NCBI GenBank assembly: GCA_963920635.1
Contig: OY987302.1
Span: 46,937,500 to 47,001,499 of the forward strand
DNA from: Pseudeuparius sepicola
Taxonomy: Eukaryota > Arthropoda > Insecta > Coleoptera > Anthribidae
Reading direction: 5' to 3'
Length of the DNA stretch: 64,000 bases
In this document: positions 32,949 through 44,428 of the stretch, in pieces
Position numbering within the stretch: the first letter of the stretch is position 1
Layout of the letters: each line of letters opens with the position of its first letter
The notes under the pieces: generated by a model
What the model was told of the DNA's origin: nothing
Seen by the model: the letters and a program-made list of their open reading frames with translations, nothing else
Databases searched by the model: none
Position numbers and translations under genes: made by a program

Positions 32949-33816
32949 CGTCTTCTTGTTGTTCTAATTTATTCCTATGGATTTCAACCTCATTTCACCA
33001 CATTAATTGTATTCGACGCCATCTTTTGATAGCAGTAGTTGGGAAAGTAGTATTAGGTGAGACAATTTTCGTATAATCTTTCTAAAAATACACGAGAAGC
33101 GACATTATGTCCAAATAAATTTTTACCTTGCATTAATATGAAGTGTAACTGTTCTTTAGACAAGAAATTTGGATAAAAAAGTAATTGTCAGAAATAAATA
33201 CCTATACACCTACATTAAAAAAAATTATATAGAAATGTATTAAACTGAGACAATCGCTGATCCAAGAGAGCGAGAGGCAAAACGGGGGAATACCGCGGAT
33301 TTCCAGTTCGATAATACCGGGCTGCACCATGGAACCCCATGGATTGGGATATTTGTAGTGAATTTTCACTATTTTTCTGCGTTACTATTACTGAAGAATG
33401 TATATAGAGTTCCGTTTCTTAAATTTCCTAATAGATATTTACTTTTAGCACCCAACAAATGCAATCTACTTACTATATAGCCAAGATAATATCTTCCTTT
33501 AAACAATTCGATTGTTGCGTCTTGGAAAATATCGATTATTTATATAACACTATATATTTTCCACGAAAAGAATGTTTTTAAAGATTACCTATTTCGAACT
33601 ATATGTATATGTATTATTATTTTTGTTGCATACTCGGAGCGTGGTAAGTAAAAAAAACAATTTAAAAACTTCTGATTTAATATATCAACAAATTGGCTGT
33701 GCCTTTCCAATTCACTTTTCGCAAAAAAGCCCCCATTGAAATTGAGAAATGGACGTGATTACATAAATTTCGCGGTTAAACGATAGTCGCATGGGCTGAA
33801 TGGAACGATGGCTTAC
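32949..33816. other. Intron sequence, no feature
   Basis: Nothing beyond AT-rich intron could be supported. Confidence 0.4.
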
Positions 33817-34027
33817 CGTAGCCGGTGAGGACGTGATTGGAATAGCCCTGGTAGTCGGCGAACAGCATGGACAGGTCGGCGAAATACAACCACCATTCCG
33901 TCATGATGATGCAGACGGCGTTGACCGTCAGTATGGTGAAGGAGGTGTACAGCAGGCCCTCCTGCCTCCTGTGTGACATGGGGAAAACGCAGGCCGCCAT
34001 GCCTCCACCTATGCCGGTTATAATATT
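33817..34027 (-). CDS. Membrane-protein gene, exon with two membrane segments
   Basis: The acceptor ATCCTTCCTTCCAG lies just above 34027 and the donor GTAAGC at 33811-33816. The exon is 211 nt, enters in phase 0 and leaves in phase 1, which the next exon's two extra bases complete. It encodes NIITGIGGGMAACVFPM (end of one helix), a basic turn SHRRQEG, then LLYTSFTILTVNAVCIIM as a second helix, and an aromatic loop ending HVLTGYG. At least one earlier exon with the N-terminus and first helix is needed but was not found up to 64000. Confidence 0.85.
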
Positions 34028-34825
34028 CTGGAAGGAAGGATAACACAGATTAAAAACATGCGTCGCAATAGTTGCGCAGCTCAGATAGATATAGCGCTTT
34101 TCCCGTGTAACAATGTAGCTGGCATGATTTATAACTTATTCCGATCAAAGACAAAGTCGCCTAATGCCCTCTTAGTAATAACAATAACGAACGAACTAAA
34201 ATGCATGAAAAAACTCACAAAATAAATTCTACCTAAGCTCCCTACCCCGAACGGTTCCTGAGATACATACTTTCAAAAACTCAAATTATGTAATAGAGTT
34301 GCTGTAAATGAAAGGAAAAACTTTATACATTTATTAGGTAAATACATGTTATACATTATATAGAATATATCGCATAAAAGTCATCAACAGGGCATTAGAA
34401 ACTCTATAACTGCTTTTGAAATAATTATTTTAAAATTTTGAGAAATTACATGGACGTAGGTATCTAAATTTAAAGGAACAAACTGTAAAATTGCAAATAT
34501 CTACAAAAATAATATTATCTACTAAAACTGAATTCGTATTGCTTTTATCATGATAACTCGTTTTTAGTGTGAAAATTTTGCCACTGCATAATAATTCGTC
34601 TCTTCGTGTTTATGCCTAGCAGCTGATTTGTATTTAGGTTTTTAGAACTATTTTCATTTGCCGGTGCGGAAAATTTTTGAGTGCATTTCGTGTGCAATAA
34701 TATGTAATCGGAAATCATAGATTCATATCGTAGAGAGATCATCGTTATTGCCCAGAAATCAGTTTCAAGTGGTATTCAAATTATAAATGATCAGTTCTTA
34801 TTATTACTGGTGCTGAATATAAAAA
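34028..34825. other. Upstream intron of the membrane-protein gene
   Basis: No exon was recognised. Confidence 0.35.
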
Positions 34826-35402
34826 ACAATAGTTATTTATGTACCATGGCACTGAAGTTCAACTCTGGCCTCTGGCCGAGGCAAATAAACCACAGGAGTC
34901 ATAAAAATAACTTCAGTGCCGAGGTACATATTATATTTTTTTGAAATCGAAAAAAAAATGTTTTATTAGGCAAGAAAATAATCATAGGGGATCACCCGCC
35001 AATGAACCAACTGAGCGCGGCGTTGCTTGACTTTGACAATCGCTTTACCTAGGTCAAGTATGACAAGACACGACGCCTTTAAACAGAAAAACCAAACTGC
35101 CGCTTGTTGTGCAGCCTCCATAACAAATCTATTGATATTCAAACCTTTTAAAATATTTATACTGACACATTGCGCTGCTATAGGTAACAATTTCGCAATA
35201 TGTACGAAAACTTAAATGGGCCTTTATTGCCCGGGTTTTGAATATTTGGTCAATTTTGACGGGCGATGGCTAAGCGTCTGATGTTTGATGTTTACATCTC
35301 GCCAAGGCCTTCTTATTGAAAAAATCGATCAATAATGGGCTACTTCAGTGCCGATTTCTGAGCTTTTAATGACGATTTTGGGACACTTCATGCCGATTTA
35401 AA
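34826..35402. mobile_element. Dispersed CACTGAAGT repeat, copy 2
   Basis: It starts ATAGTTATTTATGTACCATG and ends near CATGCCGATTT. It shares with copy 1 the block GCGGCGTTGCTTGACTTTGA and the block CAGCCTCCATAACAAATC. Apparent open frames here are conserved only as DNA. Confidence 0.8.
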
Positions 35403-36407
35403 AAAACAATATTATTATTAGATATTAGTTTTTCGAAAAAAATACACTGGTTTTTAGTTGTTTTTTATCACAAAATTTAAGGAAATAATCGGACTAAACA
35501 CTCTATTTGAGACACCTTGTGCCTACTCTAGATTGTTTCATTGATAATGTTCGCCAAAATAGTAAATTTTCAGTATTTCTCTGCGTTACATTTTGTTAAA
35601 TAACACGGCATTTATTTTGCCTAATAAAAATAACGAGGATTATGAAATAATGATGATTCAAGGATACTATCTCTGAAATTCGTATATTATATCTGACTAC
35701 TATCATGGCAGAGATGATCAGAACAACTCTCATCAGGGAGTGTTGTATGAGGCGCCATTTCGGACTAAATTATTATTTTTGAATATATAAATTTCTCGAG
35801 CTAATATATTTTTTTAATATGATATTTATAGAAATTTGCGTGAATAATCTTTTTTTAGTCAAATTTATATATTACGCATCGCCCAAATATATATATTACA
35901 TTAAACGCAAAAAAATATATCAAAACACGATATATTAATTTGGTGCGCCAATATATAATAATTTAGGGTACCACTGGTCGTCACCAGAAGTCGCGCCGCG
36001 CATTCCTGAAGTGCCGACTGCCACAATATGATACGAATGTCCCCTTCTTTTTTCATACAGCAGCGCTTATCCCCCAAAAAGGAGGGGATACGCTCCTTAT
36101 TGCAAAGATGCTTGAGAAAAATGCACTTCCGACGGCTTCCGACGTAGACGTATCAAATGTTTACTTCGGCTTCGGACGTGAACGGAGTTAAATGTACGTC
36201 CAAAGAAGTCACGTGACTCAATCCACCAATGAGAGTGCAAGACGTATACCGACTTTTATATACGTCGGACGTATAAATAGCCACTTCCTACAACAAAACG
36301 AAGGAGAAACGAAAACGATCATGCGGGCGGGAAACTAATATGTAAGATGATTGTGGGGTTATACACCACAAAACATCAAATCCCAAACCTGACACAGAAT
36401 AAATTAA

Positions 36408-36722
36408 AAGTAAAAAAATATTTTTAAAAAAAGCTTTTATTTAAATGCGCTAAAAAGAATAAAATAATCTTTTCTTTTAAAACTTTTACTATCAACTTAT
36501 AACGTCATTCCACAATTTATATGATATAAAAGCTTGTCGCGAGATTTAAGTAGTGGTATTTACTTAGTTTGAAAACTTAAATCTCGCAACAAGCTTTTAT
36601 ATCATATAAATTGTGGAATGACGTTATAAGTTGATAGTAAAAGTTTTAAAAGAAAAGATTATTTTATTCTTTTTAGCGCATTTAAATAAAAGCTTTTTTT
36701 AAAAATATTTTTTTACTTTTAA
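36408..36722. repeat. Near-perfect palindrome of about 315 bp
   Basis: Arms of about 140 bp, for example ATTCCACAATTTATATGATA and its complement, around a centre near 36565. It ends in the AAATAAAAGCTT motif that also opens and closes the minisatellite elements. Confidence 0.88.
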
Positions 36723-37411
36723 TTTATTTTGTAATTTTTAGTTTGGCCAGGTGTCTGAGTCTATTCATCTCAGTTAACGCATCATTGTTGCAAGGTCGTT
36801 TGCCGGTTAGTTTAGAACAGTCTAGCTCTTCAATGAGGAGACCTTCTAATGACCATCTTGGGTGTTCCGCCATGTTGGATTTAGAATGACGTCACACATA
36901 TAATCATGCATTGTCATCCAAATTAAACGTGTGTACAAAATTTCAGCTCGATCGGTTGAAATTTAACTAGTCCGCCATCTTGAGTGTTCCGCCATGTTGG
37001 ATTTAGAATGACGTCACACATATAATCATGCATTGTCATCCAAATTAAACGTGTGTACAAAATTTCAGCTCGATCGGTTGAAATTTAACTAGTCCGCCAT
37101 CTTGAGTGTTCCGCCATGTTGGATTTAGAATGACGTCACACATATAATCATGCATTGTCATCCAAATTAAACGTGTGTACAAAATTTCAGCTCGATCGGT
37201 TGAAATTTAACTAGTCCGCCATCTTGGGTGATCCGCCATGTTGGATTTAGAATGACGTCACACATATAATCATGCATTGTCATCCAAATTAAACGTGTGT
37301 ACAAAATTTCAGCTCGATCGGTTGAAGATATCTGCTTCAAAATTGAGTTGCAAGATTCCACCCGAACAAATTACATACATACATACATACATACATACAT
37401 TGCAAGTTAAA
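36684..37411 (+). repeat. Element with four 122-bp tandem units
   Basis: AAATAAAAGCTT starts near 36687 and recurs near 37400. Between them are four units of 122 bp (CCGCCATCTTGAGTGTTCCG..., from about 36850, 36971, 37093 and 37215), nearly identical to one another. A diverged tail contains CAGCTCGATCGGTTGAAGAT and a (CATA)n run at 37374-37401. Confidence 0.88.
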
Positions 37412-37560
37412 TAAAAGCTTTTAAAAAGAACATCCAGTACGTCGGTAATCATAATCACTTCGACTTCGGGCTTCTGCGCTTTCTGCTGCAGCGTTACCGG
37501 TGCACTTTAGGGATGCGCCGCGACCTCTGGTGACGACCCGTGGTACCCTAAATTATTATA

Positions 37561-38705
37561 CAGGGTGTCCCGAAATTAGCCTGCCATAATTTACCACCGT
37601 GTTCTAAGACCTAAAAAAACGAAAAAAGTTGCCATAAACATGGCCTTAAAAATGCCCCCTAATGGGGCTATAGCCCCCGAAAGGGGCAGTTTCACAAACG
37701 GGTTTCTATAAATATTTGCAGAACGAACAAAGATAAAATTCTGAAATTTGGTATGTGATGTACCTGTGAGATTTGACATTTACCGAGGTAGCGAGAGTTA
37801 AACATTCTTAATCATAGGCGTCCCAAATGGGGGGGTTCAGGAGTTAAAATTACCCCAAAATTTTTTTGTATACTTTTTTCTAGATTTCTTGCAAAATTAT
37901 GAAAGTTGAAGGTATTCTACGAAGAAAAGGTGCTCTTGTTGAACTTCGATAGAATGCATGGTTTTCGAGTAAACTCGTTTTGAAAATTTTTTGCAGAGTG
38001 CCATGAAAATGCCTATTAGAAATTAGCCTGCCACAATTTACCACCACTTTTTTTGGTACAAAAAAATTAAAAAAGTTCCTATAAACATGGCCTCAAAAAA
38101 GTCCCCTAAGGGGGCTATAGCCCCCAAATAGACACTTTAGCAAACGGTTTTTTCTAAATATTTCCAGAACGAACAACGATCAAATTATGAAATTTGGTGT
38201 GTGATATACCTGTGAGATTTGACGTTTACCGAGGTAGAGATAGTTTGACATTCTTCATCCTAGGCGTCCCAAATAAGGGGGGTCAAGGGGTTAAAAATAC
38301 CCAAAAAACGGTGCACCCTATCAAAGTTCAACAAGAGCACCATTTTTTCGTAGAATACCCTGAAATTTTATAATTTCGCAATAAATTTAGGGAAAAAGCA
38401 CATACAAAAAATTTAGGGCATTTTTAGCCCTTTAACCCCCCCATTTAGGACGCCTATGATTAAAAATTTCTAACTATCGCTATCTCGGCAAATGTCAAAT
38501 CTCACAGGTACATCACATACCAAATTTCATAATTTTATCTTTGTTCGTTCTGGAAATAGTTAGAAAAAACCATTTGTGAAACTGCCCCATGCTATAGCCC
38601 CATTAGGGGGCATTTTTGAGGCCATGTTTATAGGAACTTTTTTCATTTTTTTTAGGTCGTAGAATACGCTGGTAAATTATGGCAGGCTAATTTCGGGGCT
38701 CCCTG
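37561..38705. mobile_element. Foldback MITE, CAGGGTGTCCCGAAATTAGCC class
   Basis: The left end CAGGGTGTCCCGAAATTAGC is mirrored by GCTAATTTCGGGGCTCCCTG, with TA outside each end. The arms match for several hundred bases, including CCCCCTAATGGGGCTATAGC. Confidence 0.88.
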
Positions 38706-38855
38706 TATATTGGCGCACCAAATTAATATATCGTGTTTTGATATATTTTTTTGCTTTTAATAATAATATATATTTTTGGGCGATGCGTAATATATAAATT
38801 TGACTAAAAAAAGATTATTCACGCAAATTTCTATAAATATGATATTAAAAAAATA

Positions 38856-39691
38856 CAGGGTGAGTCGAAGTTAAACCGCCATACTCAAAATTTGAGTAGT
38901 ATTTTTAAAAATAAATGGGGTTCTTCATATAACATTTTGTCCAAAAACGCTTCGTTTTCGACATACAGGGCGTCAAAGTTTTTTTTTAAAAACAGAAAAA
39001 AAATAGTATTTGCGGTTCCATTTATGCTATCGAGTTGAAAATTGGTACTTTTATGTTTTCTGGGACGGCGATTATGAATTTTCTATCAACTTTCTTCTAG
39101 CCGCTAGAGGGCGTTGGCTACGTCGTTACTTTCGAACAAAAGTGTTTTAAACTTTTTTGTCGTTGAAAAATCTGCATTTTAGACAGCGGAATATTAAATT
39201 ACATTCGATTTTGAACAAAAAATGTCTCTTGTAAAAATACGAAAACCTTAACCGTTTTCATGAAAAACGCAATTTTGTGTCGCGGTGCGCGTGAATTCGA
39301 AAAAATTAAAATTTCGTAGTAGGCTGAGAAATGGGATTTATTCATTTGGAATTCTTTATTTACAGTAGGTATTGTCCTAAATTAACAATTTTTGTGAAAT
39401 TAGTAATAAAAAGAACTTTAACCAAGACAACTTTATTATAATTTTTTCGTTATGTTTTTGCTAATAAAGTTGTCTTGGTTAAAGTTCTTTTTATTACTAA
39501 TTTCACAAAAATTGTTAATTTAGGACAATACCTACTGTAAATAAAGAATTCCAAATGAATAAATCCCATTTCTCAGCCTACTACGAAATTTTAGAAGCGT
39601 TTTTGGACAAAATGTTATATGAAGAACCCCATTTATTTTTAAAAATACTACTCAAATTTTGAGTATGGCGGTTTAACTTCGACTCACCCTG
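38856..39691. mobile_element. MITE inserted in the right arm of the outer foldback
   Basis: CAGGGTGAGTCGAAGTTAAA at the left is mirrored by TTTAACTTCGACTCACCCTG at the right, with TA outside each end. Its arms are split by a further palindrome. Confidence 0.9.
39307..39592. mobile_element. Innermost palindrome of about 286 bp
   Basis: Arms of about 125 bp are essentially identical: AAATTTCGTAGTAGGCTGAG at the left and CTCAGCCTACTACGAAATTT at the right, around a loop near 39450. It separates the two arms of the MITE 38856-39691. Confidence 0.88.
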
Positions 39692-40772
39692 TATATTAGC
39701 GCCAGAAATTTATATATTCAAAAATAATAATTTAGTCCGAAATGGCGCCTCATAGTGTTGCATCCTTCCTCCTATTTAGTTACCTAACTGTCAGTCAGCT
39801 GGTGGTTGAGCTCGAGGCGATTAGAGAACGTAAAATTGCAACAATTATATTTTTTTGACACTCTGGAATTCTTTATGGATAAGTCTTACAACACAAAGCT
39901 GACAAAGCACCTCACACCTTGTTAAAAATAGCGAAATACTTGATGTTTTCTTCTCGCAATGTCTCTAAGTTATTAGAGGTTTTGTTCCTTGCGAGTGGAA
40001 TTGGTGTCTTTAGAGTATATCATAGATACCGCTACACATAGACTGTCAGAACCATTTTTGAAATTTCCGCACGTTACACCAAATGTTTTACATAAAATTT
40101 TATATAAAAACTGATAAGTAAATTAAAATATCTATACCTCAACAGTCAACTTAGTATAGAGTCCTAAAAATTGTAAGTTACAACAATTTATCTGTTTTAA
40201 TTTGTTTTCGCTCCAAAATTAAAGTTTGAAGGTTGGTGTAGCAGGATTTTTGCGGACGGTTTCAACAATGCTTTTGACTATCTATGGTTCCTTTAATCTA
40301 TGATAAAGTTCGTAGGACCTTGTAACAATGACGAATATGTTAGATTGTTAGATTCAGATTCTCATGTACCTAATCTCTTTAAATATTGATATTTAATAAA
40401 TCTTTCTTTTTTCCTTACAGAATAAGCAACTATTCACATTCACATTATTGCATAGTATTTGTTTTCGCAATGAAGTTAGTTAAGAACAATGCATAATTAA
40501 TTAAAATGAATATTCTCCAGCGACGCATGTTTCATTTGCGTGGAACTCGGAACATGGGCAAATAAATTTTAAATTCAGTTTTACAGAGTTTACAATGATT
40601 AAAAGGATACAAAGTCAAATATTATAAAATCTTATATAGTTATATATAGGTAGGTATACTCCGTACATAGGAAGGAAACCATACACTTTAAAGGTTTTTT
40701 AGAATTCATACCTAAGTGTATAGTATTTAACTAGCGTATTATACTGCGACACTACGAAATACGAAGATAAAT

Positions 40773-40890
40773 GATTAATAATAATAATAATAATTATAAT
40801 AATTCTTCACAAGACCCATAATTAGGAGTATCAGAAGCAACAACTGAACGCTTGTGCTGGGGAGGGCCGCAATTACTATTATTTCGTCTT
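40773..40890 (+). repeat. Dispersed AAT-led repeat, three copies in the window
   Basis: An (AAT)n tract is followed by TAATTCTTCACA and then GAACGCTTGTGCTGGGGAGG and CAATTACTATTA. Similar copies lie at 18623-18690 (shortened) and 50527-50640. The ends are unclear. Confidence 0.6.
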
Positions 40891-41239
40891 CATTGACATT
40901 TGAAAGCAATTCCACAATCTTGTATGTAATAGCAATGTTTAGGTAGGTTTTCGGCTATGAAAAGATAATAGCTAGTTTTATCTGTGCTTTTGGTTTTCAA
41001 TTACAGGGTATACTTGTGTACACTTTGTCAATCATCTAGGAAACGATTTTTTTTACTTTATCTACTTAGGAGTGTAACGCCCTCAAAACTTTAACCGTTT
41101 GGAACGAAATTTTTATAAAATAAGTTGTTCGGAATTGAGATGAACTTCGTTTGACTTGGTGAGTGATTGATGATGAAGTGAAAATGAAACCATTTGGAAT
41201 AAATAGAGTAAATTTACCTAATATTAATCCATTTTCACT

Positions 41240-41275
41240 TGAAAACGATCAGAGTACTGATCGAAACGTCGCGTT
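41240..41275 (+). ncRNA. Degenerate hammerhead-like stem-loop
   Basis: CGATCAG/CTGATCG form a perfect 7-bp stem with an AGTA loop, preceded by TTGAAAA and followed by AAACGTC. The hammerhead core is CTGANGA-stem II-GAAA. The GAAAC side fits, but the first core has two deviations. Such motifs are common in retroelement-derived repeats of animals. Activity is not expected. Confidence 0.3.
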
Positions 41276-42151
41276 GTGTAAATCATCATAATAAAGACAA
41301 TGGAATTCCGAGCTTCAAGTTCATCTAAACATTACACCTTGTCTACAAATTTGAAACAACAGTTGTTCAGACCCCAAACTAACATTTCAATGAATGATTT
41401 TGCATAATGGAATTCACGTAATCAAGAAACTTTAGGTTTATCGACTTAAATTTCCTTAAATATAGCATGAATAATGAATCTCAAAGACCGACAATACAAA
41501 TCTGCTACTTTTTTACCATGATTTTGCTTCATAGTATCAGTGACTAGAGAAAGAATCTATAGTCACCTATAGTATCTATTAACAGTGACTATAGAAACTT
41601 AAACAATAGTTTGAGTAAGGTGTCCAAAATCGTATTCATATCACATTTATATGTACAAGGCGTTCAGACTATATCCGGAACACCCCTGTAAAACTGTGAT
41701 GAGCTGCACGATTTTGATGATTTTTTTTGTGTGTGTGTAGGAAGTGTCACTATTCCACGGCGTGGTATGATTTTTTTAATTGCGTTTTTTTGGAAAATGC
41801 TGACATTTGCAGGTTTTCCAGGTTGGTAGACACCCTGAACAAAACGAATATAGTACGGATGCGATTTACCAAATTTTTTTATATTTTCATCATTAGCGAT
41901 GACAACATATCCCTATGACTAAAATACTATATTAAGGAAATAAAAATAAGATATAAATCAACCAGCCTTTTGATTGATAACCTTATGGCTCGAAGAAAAA
42001 TTTTTAAGCAGGCTTGTAAATAATCTTCCACCACACGACGAGCAACTGGTCCCAAGTTCAACACAATTCTAGTAAACAAACCGGCTTAAATATGGTAAGA
42101 CGCATCTCCCAGTCCACTTATTACGCATTTCCTTATAAAAACAAATTTTAG

Positions 42152-42509
42152 ACTAATTCTACCATTAAATCGCTGTTACTGGTATTAAAAATAATGCCCG
42201 TGCTATCTAATAGAGATTGTTCATCGTCTATGAACGGGACTATATTGAGGTGTGAACATATGAATAGAGTCGACGATCTCAACGCTATTTTAACGAAAAG
42301 TGCCCAGTTGTTAATTATAACTGACGTAGAAAACGTGATTGTTCAAAGAAGCAACCGCGAAGAAAATTATGAGAAACTGAAGAGTTGCATCATCAGCAAT
42401 AATAAGATGTTACAAGTTACAGAAGATGCTTTTTCAGGATTAACCAATATCGTGTTCATTAATATAAACAACAATCACTGGGACGAAGTTAGAAACAATT
42501 CTTTTCGAG
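42152..42509 (+). CDS. Short LRR protein, N-terminal exon
   Basis: The donor GTAAGT starts at 42510 and the exon leaves in phase 1. The frame is open from a possible acceptor (AATTTTAG) at 42151, with TIKSLLLVLKIM before the first ATG at 42194. That hydrophobic run could belong to a signal peptide begun in an upstream exon. Alternatively, translation starts at 42194. The following part contains an LRRNT-like Cys pattern (RDCSSSMNGTILRCEHM), then the first repeats, DAFSGLTNIVFININNN and NNSFR. No TATA box or upstream exon was found. Confidence 0.72.
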
Positions 42510-42668
42510 GTAAGTTGTTGTTAATAAGTTTTAGTTTTAAGACTAGTAAGTAAAGAAACAGTAGGTTTAGATGATTATTTACTGCGAGAACTAAAAATAC
42601 CTAATGTATGATACGTTTTCACTGAATCTCAATCTACATTGTGCAGAAGCTCAAAGCATCATTATTTG

Positions 42669-42790
42669 CAGGGACGACGGAAGTAATTTTTAACAGGGGG
42701 AGGCAAAACTTACCTAGTTAATGTCGCTTATTGCTAGGACAAATATAGTTTAAACGAGGGATCATCATCATTATGTCTTTTTCCTCTTTT
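42669..42790 (+). mobile_element. Solitary transposon end in the LRR-gene intron
   Basis: CAGGGACGACGGAAGTAATTT then TTAACAGGGGGAGG closely matches the left end of the element at 50009. The partner end was not found within the intron. Confidence 0.5.
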
Positions 42791-42955
42791 TTTTTCTCTC
42801 AAGGGGGATATAGGTGTTATATATATTGTATATATGTATAAGAAAGAAAGAAATTAAATAGGGAAAAAACAAAATAGTACGTATTTATACTATTCCGATT
42901 TTAATAGATCAGTATTTTTTCTAAGCATTCAAATAACACATGGCTTTTATTGCAG

Positions 42956-43563
42956 ATCTTGAAAATTTGGAGAATCTAGATATCAGTCAAAACTTTATAA
43001 AACGAATACAGTGTGGTGCATTTAGTGGAGTTCTGAGGCTAAAAGAATTAACTTTGAAAATAAACAACTTGGAAAGTCTGCCATCCTTCTTATTTCAGAA
43101 GTTGGAGCACCTTGAACTGTTATCACTGAGTGATAATTTAATAAAGTTTCTTGAACCAGGCACTTTTCACGGATTGCGTAGTTTAAAGAGGCTATCTTTA
43201 AGTCACAATTACCTTGAATCCATAGATTTTGCAGTTTTCAACACATTGAGATCTTTAGAAGATTTGGACTTAAGTTTTAACAAGATTAAAAGTATCCAAG
43301 GCAGCTTAAGACTTTTGAATTTGAAATTCCTGAATCTTAACAATAACTACTTGCAAACTTTGGATAACAATGCATTCCAAGGAGGGGACCAACTAGAATC
43401 GATCGAATTAGGAAACAATAATTTGAGGAATATCGATGAGCAACCATTTATAAATTTGCAACGTTTACTACTTCTGAATTTACGAAACAACGATATTAGT
43501 ATTAACGGATTTTCGAATCTAAAAATAAAAACGTTAATAGTTCATTCACATTTTAGTGTATGA
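42956..43563 (+). CDS. Short LRR protein, main repeat exon
   Basis: The acceptor CTTTTATTGCAG ends at 42955. Two bases complete the split codon (GAT), and about 201 codons follow to a TGA at 43561. It carries eight to nine typical 24-residue leucine-rich repeats, for example LENLENLDISQNFIKRIQ and SLKRLSLSHNYLESIDFA. The series ends abruptly (IKTLIVHSHFSV) with no C-terminal Cys cap and no membrane segment. The joined protein is about 307 residues from the ATG at 42194. A secreted LRR protein involved in binding or adhesion is plausible, but the specific family cannot be named. AATAAA occurs at about 43745. The gene lies on the strand opposite the membrane-protein gene and may be nested in its first intron. 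Confidence 0.85.
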
Positions 43564-43875
43564 CAGTAAAAATGAAAATATCAATGACGATAAATAGAAG
43601 TATACAAAACGTAAAAAGAAATTGAATTTTATTGTTTATCCAAAGTTGAATCTATTTAGATATTGTCGAAGGTTATTAACCAGTGTTTTTCTGGCAAATT
43701 TAAAAAGTTTCAAACATTTGTGAATATTAAACTACTCTAATGAGAATAAACAGAAATCTGCGATATAATTATTATGAAAAGGCTAACAGGCCTGCGCAAG
43801 AAGAAGTACAAAACCTTCTGAAATGTTAGTGAAAATACTCCTGCTAAATACAAGTGGTGTTTTAAGTAATATAAT

Positions 43876-44428
43876 ATGTAGAGATTACAACGCCTAGCTT
43901 AAAGTTTGTAATTTCGTTATAATATAGTTTTAGAAACGTATTAGAGAATTAATTAAGTAGAATTTAAGTAATCGCATTTTATTCTGTAAAATGTAAAAGA
44001 CATAACACAACATTTTAATGTAAGAAAACATTTAATTGGATTTATAATAAGTTATTTAATATAAGACATTCAATATGTGATTGATAAAATACCAGTTTTG
44101 ATCAAAATGTTTTCATTGGTATTAACCACATTAAGTGATATATGTAGAGATTACAACGCCTAGCTTTAAGTTTGTAATTTTGTTAAATATAGTTTTAGAA
44201 ATGTATAAGGGAAGTAATTAGTAGAATTTGTTGCAAGATATACTGGATCTGGATTTTAAGTAATCGCATTTTGTTCTGTAAAATGTAAAAGACATAAGAC
44301 AACATTTTAATGTAAGAAAACATTTAATTTAATTTATAATATAAGTTATTTCAAATAAGACATTCAATATGTGATTGATAAAATGCCAGTTTTGATCAAA
44401 ATGTTTTCATTAGTATTAACCACATTAT
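43876..44428 (+). repeat. Tandem duplication of about 265-285 bp downstream of the LRR gene
   Basis: GTAGAGATTACAACGCCTAG starts both copies (about 43878 and 44142), and both end near ATTAACCACATTA. The second copy has a short extra piece (TTGCAAGATATACTGGATC). No coding frame is seen. The duplicates may include 3' UTR of the LRR gene. Confidence 0.88.

Larger units (their letters stand above)
35953..37559. mobile_element. Inserted TIR element with GGGTACC ends
   Basis: TATAATAATTTAGGGTACCA at the left is mirrored by GGTACCCTAAATTATTATA at the right. The inverted match includes GGTCGTCACCAGAAGTCGCG. It carries a long palindrome (36408-36722) and a 121-bp tandem array (36838-37330). Confidence 0.82.
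35747..39753. mobile_element. Outer foldback element of a nested cluster
   Basis: ATGAGGCGCCATTTCGGACT at the left is mirrored by AGTCCGAAATGGCGCCTCAT at the right. The flanks AGTGTTGT (35739-35746) and AGTGTTGC (39754-39761) match in 7 of 8 bases. The arms run inward to GGTGCGCCAATATA/TATATTGGCGCACC and enclose two other elements; a third splits the right arm. Confidence 0.88.
39762..42151. other. Spacer upstream of the LRR gene
   Basis: It holds a dispersed repeat (40773-40890) and the stem-loop near 41246. A fragment of a TACAGGG-type end (CACCCCTGTA) lies near 41680. No exon was recognised. Confidence 0.4.

Noticed and set aside
34966..35190. Minus-strand frame of 74 codons recurring at the other repeat copies
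   Set aside because: The frame is not kept open in the copies at 32090 and 47395; conservation is at the DNA level.
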